Assembly: GCA_002753335.1 (NCBI GenBank)
Contig: PEAD01000009.1
Coordinates: 30,553-94,552 of the forward strand
Length of the DNA: 64,000 bases
DNA from: Nitrospirae bacterium MYbin3
Lineage (GTDB): Bacteria > Nitrospirota > Thermodesulfovibrionia > Thermodesulfovibrionales > Dissulfurispiraceae
Direction: 5' to 3'
Shown here: piece by piece, positions 17,235 to 23,815 of the stretch
Position numbering within the stretch: position 1 is the stretch's first letter
How the letters are laid out: each line of letters starts with the position of its first letter
Program-made: the position numbers and the translations under genes
Notes under the pieces: generated by a model
Databases searched by the model: none
Told to the model about the DNA's origin: nothing
The model's input: the letters and a program-made list of their open reading frames with translations, nothing else

Positions 17235-19526
17235 TTAATTTATCTTAGCTACCGGCATTTTCAACCGACTATTAGCCGCATCGGAGAAAGGAAACAGAAC
17301 TGGAGTCTGGTCTCTATTAAGATCGAGCGAGGCCTTATCAGAAACATTTGTTTTTACATAGTCATAAAGTTCGCCAAGTTCAATAATGCCGTTTCCATCT
17401 TTATCGGCCTCCCCTCTCATGCCCCTTAAAAGATAGTATGTGAACAGGCCGTGCTTGACACTTTCATAATCAGAGCTAATCTGGCTTCCGGTTGAGGCTG
17501 CGATTACGTTTAGCTTTCCATTTTCAAGCGCATGATTTTCTATGGACAGTATCAATGGTCTCGAGCCCACCTTGGTTACACTTCTGCTTCCAGCGCCTGA
17601 AAAACAACTATCGAGCATTACAACCACATTTTTAGCAGGAAGTTTGTTAAGCGACTCGTACATTCTTTTTAATGGATACAGTTTAGACGGGAAATCAGGA
17701 TGTCCTTCGTAGGGGACTATGTATGCTTCTTTACTCTCTGCATCAGGTGTGCCATGACCTGCATAATATATGAAAACAGTAGAATCTTTGCTGATTCGCC
17801 TTGGGAGCCAGTCTTCTATATAGGCTTCAAGATCGCTTTTTGTAACAGATGTATCTGTTAATAATTTAATGTTATCTCTAGGAATACCGCCCACATTTTC
17901 GAGATATTTTGCTACAACTTCGGCGTCCCTGCTTGCATACTTGACAGCAGGAATGACTTCCTCACGATATTTACTGATTCCGATTACTAGGGCGAATGAC
18001 TCTTTCCTGATAAAGTTCTTTGTCTTCAATGGAATGTCATCTACATTAACCTCTGAAATTATCTCAACAGATTCCTTTATCTCTTTAGGTCGCATTGCGA
18101 CTTTTAATATTTTTACATCTGAAGACAGATTCTCCGCAGTATCTTTTAGTTCTATTCTCAGCATTGCTGACTCTGATGGAATTCGGGCGGGCAAGACCGT
18201 TTTAAATTCAGCTGTCTTCTTTTCACCAGGTTTGATGTCTCCTACAAATTTTTTTTCGCCGAGGTACTCGATAAGTTTTTTATTGCCTGACAAGACAACC
18301 TGAAGATCTTTTGCTGAACCTTCTCCTTTATTCTCAATAACCACTCTTAGAGAAACCTCTTCACCACCATCAAGAACACGGTTATTATTCTGGTCTTTTA
18401 ATTGTGTTGAAAATACAAGACGTGGGATCTCTGATATAACTTCAACTGTCTCCTTAGTTTCGGCTCGTCTTGTAGCAATCTTTAGTGTTTTGATATCAGG
18501 AAGAGAGAATCCTTGGGCCTCTTTTATTTCAACTTTTATGTCTATCTCACCTGAAGGTGTCTGTGGAGGCAAAACAGCTTTATATTCAGCCGTCTTTTTC
18601 TCTCCGGGTTTTATATCTCCAATAGACTTTCTTTCACCAAAATAACCAACAAGCATTGGGTTTCCAGACAGTATAATCTGAACGTCCTTAGCCGCTCCTT
18701 CGCCTTTATTTTCAACCTCTACTCTCAGAGCAGCCACTTCTCCGCCTTCAAGTATCCGGTTGCCGGATGCTTCGGTGAAAACAATATTTGCAGAGAGAGA
18801 CGGCTGCAGAAGCTTAGGAGATTCAACTGCAGTTTGAGCAGTTTCAATTTTCTGCGGCTCATTGATAATTTTAGAATCCACAGCTGCCAATTGTTTATCC
18901 TTAATACTCCCTTCACTTAATTTGACAAGTTGGTATCCGCTGCCGCCTCCAAAACCGGTGCCAACTACTTTGATAGAATAATGGGCACCCAGCACCTTAT
19001 TGTCTAAATCTATGTAATCTATAAGCCATTCTGTAGGACTCCCCCATGGTGCAATTAACATTGTCCCAAATGCCGAATAATTCACCCTAATCTCTGTCAA
19101 TGACTTTATAGACAAAATCCCGTCGGTCGTAGAAGTATAAAGAGGAACTGCAAGCCAAGTCTGTTTATCCCATACCTTGAATTTAATCTCCATATTTTCA
19201 CGGTCGATATAGAGTATATCTGTAAACCTTACAGAAGTCCTGGTCGCCATGCCTGGTAACGGTCCACCCTGAACAAAATACCCGATGCCCTTATTCTCAA
19301 AGGTTCTTTTTTCAGGACTGGACTTAAATAATTCATTATCCTTATCTTCAGAACCTTTTAGGAGATTAAATATTTTGACCAGCAGTTCTTCCTTTGAATC
19401 AGCATCCGTCAGATATCTGCATCGTTGATTTTCGCAAAGCGTAAGATGCTCTACCTTCACATTTTCAAGAGAAGCGCAGCCGGAAAGAAATGCAAACATC
19501 AATAATAAGATGAGGACTTTCGTCAT
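17235..19526 (-). CDS. Secreted caspase-like lipoprotein with tandem beta-sandwich repeats and putative calcium loops
   Basis: 763 aa. Lipobox ending at Cys17 (FLSGC). After a family-unspecific N-terminal region (to about 240) come two tandem repeats of roughly 118 residues (about 247-365 and 370-490), each with a (D/E)GGE turn and ENKGEG(A/S)AKD, resembling CARDB-type sandwiches. The C14 caspase domain starts at about 509 (ESFALVIGISKYREEVIPAV); catalytic His591 is in YYAGHG and Cys641 in LDSCFSGAG. Residues 708-719 (DKDGNGIIELGE) form a complete EF-hand-type calcium loop, and 378-389 (DQNNNRVLDGGE) is a second Ca-loop-like turn. Calcium activation, known for metacaspases, is therefore plausible. 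Single gene; the decayed IS lies on its 3' side. Confidence 0.85.
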   Translation of the reverse strand: MTKVLILLLMFAFLSGCASLENVKVEHLTLCENQRCRYLTDADSKEELLVKIFNLLKGSEDKDNELFKSSPEKRTFENKGIGYFVQGGPLPGMATRTSVRFTDILYIDRENMEIKFKVWDKQTWLAVPLYTSTTDGILSIKSLTEIRVNYSAFGTMLIAPWGSPTEWLIDYIDLDNKVLGAHYSIKVVGTGFGGGSGYQLVKLSEGSIKDKQLAAVDSKIINEPQKIETAQTAVESPKLLQPSLSANIVFTEASGNRILEGGEVAALRVEVENKGEGAAKDVQIILSGNPMLVGYFGERKSIGDIKPGEKKTAEYKAVLPPQTPSGEIDIKVEIKEAQGFSLPDIKTLKIATRRAETKETVEVISEIPRLVFSTQLKDQNNNRVLDGGEEVSLRVVIENKGEGSAKDLQVVLSGNKKLIEYLGEKKFVGDIKPGEKKTAEFKTVLPARIPSESAMLRIELKDTAENLSSDVKILKVAMRPKEIKESVEIISEVNVDDIPLKTKNFIRKESFALVIGISKYREEVIPAVKYASRDAEVVAKYLENVGGIPRDNIKLLTDTSVTKSDLEAYIEDWLPRRISKDSTVFIYYAGHGTPDAESKEAYIVPYEGHPDFPSKLYPLKRMYESLNKLPAKNVVVMLDSCFSGAGSRSVTKVGSRPLILSIENHALENGKLNVIAASTGSQISSDYESVKHGLFTYYLLRGMRGEADKDGNGIIELGELYDYVKTNVSDKASLDLNRDQTPVLFPFSDAANSRLKMPVAKIN

Positions 19527-19546
19527 TTTATTAAGTATACCTATCT

Positions 19547-19593
19547 AAATATTTTTCATCCACCTTGATTTTTTCTGCAGATGAAAAATATTT
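19547..19593. repeat. Perfect 14-bp inverted repeat, possible terminator
   Basis: AAATATTTTTCATC (19547-19560) and its exact reverse complement (19580-19593) enclose a 19-nt loop. It lies in the 138-bp gap between the TrpD-like gene and the caspase gene, both on the minus strand. The stem is AT-rich and no clean U-tract follows, so a weak terminator, an operator or an mRNA-stabilising structure are all possible. Confidence 0.5.
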
Positions 19594-19664
19594 TATTGTT
19601 AATTCCCAGTAAAAATCCTGACTCTTAGGCAGAATAACAAAAATGAATAGTTCAGGAAGCAACC

Positions 19665-20771
19665 TCATTCCTGTTTAAGAAGCGACTCAAGGGGTTTGTG
19701 TCCGAATGTGTTTCTTTTTGACTGAACTGACACCCATTGACGTAATTTGTTCATAGCCATACCGCTTTTTATTGCATCTCGTGATAGCTGAACTCCATCT
19801 TTAATGCTGTCGCATTTTCCGGCCACATATAAAATAGCGCCTGCGTTCAGGCTAACAAAATCTACACATGCTTCATGCCCATTACCGGATAGCACCGAAA
19901 GAAACTTTTTAGATTCCTTCTTGATGCTTCCAGAAAAAGCGATCTCAGAAAACTTGAAGGTCTTGATTCCTGCATTTTCAGGCACAAAAGAGTAATTTTT
20001 TACCTTGTCTTCAGAAAATTCATAAATAATGGTTTCACCGCACGGTGAGATCTCGTCCATGCCCAACCCTGAATCACTATCAATGCCATAAACAACCATT
20101 CCTTTTTTGTATCCGATTTTCTGCATAACCTCAACTACGCTTTGCATAATAGAATCAGCGTAAACTCCACGCAGCCCAAGCGTTGGGCGTGCGGGATTTG
20201 CAAGGGAGGCGGCAATGTTCAAGGTAGAGCCGAAGCGTATCTGGCTCAGTATCCTGCCGAGCGCTCCAGGATGGACATTCGAGCTCATGCCATTAAACAG
20301 GCCAATGCCAACTTCTTTAATGCTGTTCTCAACAACACTGACTTCACATTCAACATCGACCCCCACTGATTCAAGCATATCCACTGTGCCGCATTTCGAA
20401 GTAAGCGCTCTTGCGCCATGCCTTGCCATAGGAACACCGCATGCAGCGGCTACTATTGCTGATGCGCTGCTGACATTAAAGGTCTTTAATTTGTCCATGC
20501 CTGTGCCGGAGTTATCAAATAGTCCAGATGGAAGATCGCCGTTTGTGTGAATCGTATCAATCTCATCAATGGCCTTCCATGCCCCAACTATCTCATCTAC
20601 GGTCTCCCCTTTGGCTGCAAGCGCAGCAAGAAAAGCACCCTGCTGAAGATCAGGCTGGACATTCTCAAGCACCTGCTTGAACATATGGTATGTTTCTTCG
20701 CCGCTTAAATCTTCCCCTTGTATGAGTCTTTGAACCCCCCGACCAAAATCAGCAATTGCAGTTGTGTTCAT
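19665..20771 (-). CDS. TrpD-like phosphoribosyltransferase (glycosyltransferase family 3) of unknown substrate
   Basis: 368 aa with the helical N-domain and PRPP-binding core of anthranilate phosphoribosyltransferases: GTGMD at 89-93 (canonical GTGGD), KTFNVSS at 96-102 and SKCGTVDMLESVG at about 125-137. The HGNR motif, whose Asn helps bind anthranilate, reads HGAR (118-121), and the later region (RFGSTLNIAASLANPARP) is also divergent. Anthranilate is therefore doubtful, and no trp genes are nearby. It lies 19 bp downstream of a dehydrogenase controlled by a cobalamin riboswitch, so a role in cobamide-related or B12-replaceable metabolism is inferred. Good ribosome-binding site (AGGAGAA) before the ATG. 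Confidence 0.75.
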   Translation of the reverse strand: MNTTAIADFGRGVQRLIQGEDLSGEETYHMFKQVLENVQPDLQQGAFLAALAAKGETVDEIVGAWKAIDEIDTIHTNGDLPSGLFDNSGTGMDKLKTFNVSSASAIVAAACGVPMARHGARALTSKCGTVDMLESVGVDVECEVSVVENSIKEVGIGLFNGMSSNVHPGALGRILSQIRFGSTLNIAASLANPARPTLGLRGVYADSIMQSVVEVMQKIGYKKGMVVYGIDSDSGLGMDEISPCGETIIYEFSEDKVKNYSFVPENAGIKTFKFSEIAFSGSIKKESKKFLSVLSGNGHEACVDFVSLNAGAILYVAGKCDSIKDGVQLSRDAIKSGMAMNKLRQWVSVQSKRNTFGHKPLESLLKQE

Positions 20772-20790
20772 CTTTTTCTCCTGTATGAAA

Positions 20791-21756
20791 TTATGGGTAA
20801 AGCAGTATTTTCATGCCTTCGCGGCGTTCTACCAAACAAAGGGCTGCTTCAAGCTCGGCAAGCGGCATTTTATGAGAGATCATATCTTTTACCTCCACTT
20901 GCCCTGCAGCTATCATTTTTAGGGCCGTAACCCCGTGGCGGTAACTGCATCCATACGCCCCAACTATGGTCTGTTCAACATAATGCAGGTGATTGAAGTC
21001 CACTAAGATCGATGAATCGTTTTTCGCAAGGCCAGAAAAGACAACAAGCTTGCCACGAGGACCAAGCCCTCCGATAGCCTCAAGGTAAGCATCTTTGTCT
21101 CCAACCGCAACAAACGCTGCATCAAGATCATTGCAATTAAGTTTTTCATGTCCCTCGGCAACAAGTCTTCTGCGCAGGTCTTTCTCTATAATTACAGTTT
21201 TTGCTCCAAGAGCTTTTGACGCACGACTTAATAGGGTACCTGCTGGTCCTGCTCCCCATATGCCGACCTTATCACCTTCTTTTATAGCTGCAAGCTCTAT
21301 GGCATTCAGACAACATGAAAGAGGCTCTGTAAGGATGGCTTCATCATCCGAAATCTCAGGTGGGACAATATTCAGACTTTGAAGAGGTGCAACTACGTAT
21401 TCTGCGAATCCCCCATCGCGATGGAAACCCATGATCTTCATGCTAATACAAAGGTTGCCTGCTCCATTTTTGCATTGCTTGCATGCTCCGCAGCTTATTC
21501 CCGGATAGATGTAAACCCTTTGTCCTATCTTAATATCCGAAGTTTCACTGCCAAGTGCCACCACCGTTCCTATGACCTCTTCCCCCGGCACTCTTGGAAG
21601 AGTCAAGTCTCTATGCCCAACCCTGATAATTTTAAGGTCAGTTCTGCAAAGCCCTGTCACCGTGACTTTAACAAGAGCCTCACCTATTGCCGGAGTGGGC
21701 ATGGCAATATTCCCATAGATAAATGAACCAATGTTCTCAATCCAGACAGCTTTCAA
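20791..21756 (-). CDS. Zinc-dependent medium-chain dehydrogenase/reductase
   Basis: About 321 aa, MDR family (alcohol/sorbitol/threonine dehydrogenase-like). Catalytic zinc ligands are suggested by GLCRTDLK and PGEEVIG, the structural zinc site by CGACKQCKNGAGNLC, and the NAD(P) Rossmann loop by IWGAGPAG. I set the start at the TTG at 21756 because it follows GGAGGTGAACAG at ideal spacing and begins KAVWIENIG as in the family. A longer frame from 21822 would run through the terminator hairpin of the riboswitch and is unlikely. First gene of the riboswitch operon. The substrate is unknown. Confidence 0.85.
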   Translation of the reverse strand: MKAVWIENIGSFIYGNIAMPTPAIGEALVKVTVTGLCRTDLKIIRVGHRDLTLPRVPGEEVIGTVVALGSETSDIKIGQRVYIYPGISCGACKQCKNGAGNLCISMKIMGFHRDGGFAEYVVAPLQSLNIVPPEISDDEAILTEPLSCCLNAIELAAIKEGDKVGIWGAGPAGTLLSRASKALGAKTVIIEKDLRRRLVAEGHEKLNCNDLDAAFVAVGDKDAYLEAIGGLGPRGKLVVFSGLAKNDSSILVDFNHLHYVEQTIVGAYGCSYRHGVTALKMIAAGQVEVKDMISHKMPLAELEAALCLVERREGMKILLYP

Positions 21757-21772
21757 CTGTTCACCTCCAAAT

Positions 21773-21817
21773 AAAAAAAGAGGTCCAATGGAAGGTATGC
21801 TTCCACAGGACCTCTTT
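21773..21817 (-). terminator. Intrinsic terminator of the cobalamin riboswitch (attenuator)
   Basis: On the minus strand AAAGAGGTCC (21817-21808) pairs with GGACCTCTTT (21786-21777). A second stem, GGAAG/CTTCC, sits inside and a run of seven U follows. It lies between the aptamer and the ribosome-binding site of the dehydrogenase gene, where a ligand-controlled terminator is expected. Confidence 0.85.
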
Positions 21818-21843
21818 ACCATCGAGTGTCGTATTTATGCTTG

Positions 21844-21999
21844 TCTCAGCACGTCTTCTGGCTCTCGGGTCAACCACTTTCGACTGCGCCTTCCCAGCAG
21901 ATTGATTTCTGCCAGTGGCCTCTATAGTAGAGCAGTCAGTGTACCGATTACAGCGGCGGGACCGCCACGGATTTAAACCGTGTTCCGTATTGCTAAGAC
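21844..21999 (-). ncRNA. Cobalamin riboswitch aptamer
   Basis: Read on the minus strand the region has the conserved blocks of the B12 riboswitch in order: the core GCGGTCCCGCCGCTGTAA (about 21970-21950), GCCACTGG (about 21918), the GGGAAGGC box (about 21895) and GAGAGCCAGAAGAC (about 21867-21854). The closing P1 helix is explicit: GTCTTAGCA (21999-21991) pairs with TGCTGAGAC (21852-21844). Terminator, ribosome-binding site and dehydrogenase gene follow immediately. Binding of a cobamide is expected to favour termination. Confidence 0.93.
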
Positions 22000-22005
22000 G
22001 GTTTA

Positions 22006-22034
22006 ATTATATGAATAGAAAAAAGTTATGTCAA
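22006..22034 (-). promoter_or_regulatory. Consensus sigma-70 promoter of the riboswitch operon
   Basis: TTGACA (22034-22029) and TATAAT (22011-22006) are separated by exactly 17 bp. The expected transcription start (about 21999) coincides with the first base of the riboswitch P1 helix. Confidence 0.88.
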
Positions 22035-22066
22035 CAATTCGAACACAATTCGAACACAATTTCGAA
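22034..22066 (-). repeat. Three tandem 11-bp repeats directly upstream of the -35 box
   Basis: On the plus strand ACAATTCGAAC occurs at 22034-22044 and 22045-22055, followed by the variant ACAATTTCGAA at 22056-22066. The copies are one helical turn apart and abut the -35 hexamer, which suggests cooperative binding sites for an activator or repressor. Confidence 0.7.
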
Positions 22067-22161
22067 TGCATGGATGGGGCTGAAAAACAAGTCCATGTCA
22101 TTTATTCCGAATAGAAACTTTGACTTTTGCTAATATCAATAAATATGAATACTTCAGTCAA

Positions 22162-22938
22162 CTATCTATTAACGCTCAACCATATTCGTCCTTTTGTTTT
22201 GTGAACATTGACCGGCATCTCGAAAAAATCGGATAAGGTTTCGGTCGTAATAAGGCTTTCCCTTTTGCCGGCAGCATATATCTCTCCTTTTCTAAGTAAG
22301 AGCAGATGGCTGAATGAAGGGATTATCTCTTCTATATGATGCGATACATAAAGAATAGAAGGGACAAACGATTTTGTTGCTAAATGTTCAATTGTCGATA
22401 GCAGATGTTCCCTTGATACGAAATCAAGTCCGGCGCAAGGTTCATCAAGAATCAGGATATTCGGATCGCATATTAATGCCCTTGCGATAAGGATCTTTTG
22501 CTTTTCTCCCTGTGATAGAGTCCCGTATGTTTGTTCGGTAAGCTGGCTGCAGTTCATTTTTTCAAGGAGGGTCAGAGCGGATGCGATCTTTTTCTTGCCT
22601 GGGGTGTCATAGAGCCCAATTGTTGCATCATAGCCGCTCAATACTATCTCCAGAGAGGTCTCTCCAGAATAAAACCTCTGTTGCAGAGAAGCGCTTACTA
22701 TTCCTATAGACTTTCTGAGATCACGGACATCACATTCACCGAAACGGCTGCCAAGGACAGATACCTCTCCGGTGGAAGGCCAGATATAGCCGCTTATCAT
22801 ATTGAGAAGCGATGTCTTCCCTGAACCGTTAAGACCTATTACAGCCCAGTGTTCCGCAGGCCTAACATCCCACGAGATGTTTCTTAATATGTGTTTGCCA
22901 TCAATACGCCATGAGACGTTACGCATACGCATGACCAT
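22162..22938 (-). CDS. ABC transporter ATP-binding protein without adjacent permease
   Basis: About 258 aa. Walker A is GLNGSGKTSLLNMISGY, the Q-loop region is IGIVSASLQQRF, the signature reads LSQGEKQKILIARAL, Walker B is ILILDEPCAGLDF and the switch His is in YVSHHIEEI. The arrangement resembles ModF/iron-chelate-type ATPases. No membrane subunit is encoded in the window. I start at ATG 22938 (GGGAGG about 14 nt upstream); the frame is open to 23049, but that extension would overlap the promoter side of the divergent peroxiredoxin. The riboswitch operon begins about 130 bp further on. Confidence 0.8.
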   Translation of the reverse strand: MVMRMRNVSWRIDGKHILRNISWDVRPAEHWAVIGLNGSGKTSLLNMISGYIWPSTGEVSVLGSRFGECDVRDLRKSIGIVSASLQQRFYSGETSLEIVLSGYDATIGLYDTPGKKKIASALTLLEKMNCSQLTEQTYGTLSQGEKQKILIARALICDPNILILDEPCAGLDFVSREHLLSTIEHLATKSFVPSILYVSHHIEEIIPSFSHLLLLRKGEIYAAGKRESLITTETLSDFFEMPVNVHKTKGRIWLSVNR

Positions 22939-23070
22939 AACAGTAATAGAATCCTCCCGAATATGATTGAAGCCTAAAATAAAATATTCAGTCAGCACAG
23001 TGCAAATATTCCTGACAAAAACATGATAGAATTTAAATAAAGCCAACATAATGGCAGGAGGTCTATTGTT

Positions 23071-23691
23071 ATGAACGAAACATGTTGCAGAGAGTTAAAG
23101 GTAGGTCAGGTCGTCCCGGAGTTCAAGATTGAAGCATATGACCCGTTAAAAGGAGATTTCAGGGAAATAAGCAGCGAATCTCTTAAAGCAAGCGGAAAAT
23201 GGATCATACTTTTCTTTTTCCCTGCAGCATTCACCTTTGTCTGAGCTACGGAATTTGCTGCTCTGGGAGAGCAGTATGACAGATTCAAAAAGATGGGGGC
23301 CGAAGTAATTACTGTAAGCACCGATACAAAGTATGTTCAGCTTGCGTGGCAACGGGAAGAGAAAATGCTAAAGGATGTCAAATATCCTATGGGCTCTGAT
23401 CCATCAGGTAAGCTTTCAAAGCTGTTCGGCGTGTATGATGAGGAAAAAGGGCTTGATTTGAGAGGGACTTTTATAATCAGTCCGGCAGGCATAATATTAA
23501 ATGCCGAGGTCAACTTTTACAACATGGGCAGAAATATCGAGGAGCTCATGAGAAAATTCAAAGCAAATCTGCATATGTCAAAAAAGACTCACGAAGTCTG
23601 CCCATCCAAATGGAAGGAAGAGGGGGACCAAACCCTTTCTCCAACTCCCCAGATGGCAGGGAAAGTGCACGAGGCCCTCGAAAAGAAATAA
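23071..23691 (+). CDS. Selenocysteine-containing peroxiredoxin (AhpC/TSA family)
   Basis: Read from ATG 23071 (GGAGG upstream) through an in-frame TGA at 23242-23244, the product is 206 aa. The TGA is codon 58, in the context PAAFTFV-U-ATEFAALGEQ. This is exactly the peroxidatic Cys position of the family's PxxxTxxC motif (P51, T55, U58). The frame stays open on both sides and the second half is a well-conserved typical 2-Cys peroxiredoxin, with a resolving Cys177 in EVCPSKW. A hairpin of SECIS shape follows the TGA. Selenocysteine peroxiredoxins are known from anaerobes such as Eubacterium acidaminophilum. The enzyme reduces H2O2/organic peroxides using a thiol donor. Conventional gene calling would give only the fragment from 23293. 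Confidence 0.88.
23256..23276 (+). promoter_or_regulatory. Bacterial SECIS-like hairpin for UGA recoding
   Basis: CTGCTCT (23258-23264) and AGAGCAG (23268-23274) form a 7-bp stem with loop GGG; a G-U and a U-A pair extend it. Twenty nucleotides separate the UGA from a G-starting apical loop, inside the 16-37 nt range described for bacterial SECIS elements. Confidence 0.75.
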
Positions 23692-23815
23692 TGTATTGAG
23701 ATGTATGAGGCTATAGCAAGGGTAATAAGTGCTCAGGGCATATACCGGATTTTAACTTCGTACACATAGAGCATGTATCTTAATAGAGCCTAAGAATTTC
23801 ATGTGGAATTGAGTT

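Noticed and set aside
19665..20771. Assignment as anthranilate phosphoribosyltransferase of tryptophan synthesis
   Set aside because: The HGNR motif is HGAR, the GTGGD motif is GTGMD, no other trp genes are present and the operon is under a cobalamin riboswitch.
21757..21822. N-terminal extension of the MDR dehydrogenase
   Set aside because: These 22 codons run through the riboswitch terminator hairpin and do not resemble the family; the TTG at 21756 has an ideal ribosome-binding site.
22939..23049. N-terminal extension of the ABC ATPase
   Set aside because: The extra residues do not belong to the ATPase fold and overlap the upstream region of the divergent peroxiredoxin; a GGGAGG site supports the internal ATG.
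23242..23244. TGA as an inactivating stop codon making the peroxiredoxin a pseudogene
   Set aside because: The stop falls exactly at the catalytic cysteine codon, the frame is otherwise intact over 206 codons, a ribosome-binding site precedes the ATG at 23071 and a SECIS-shaped hairpin follows. Recoding explains all of this better than decay.
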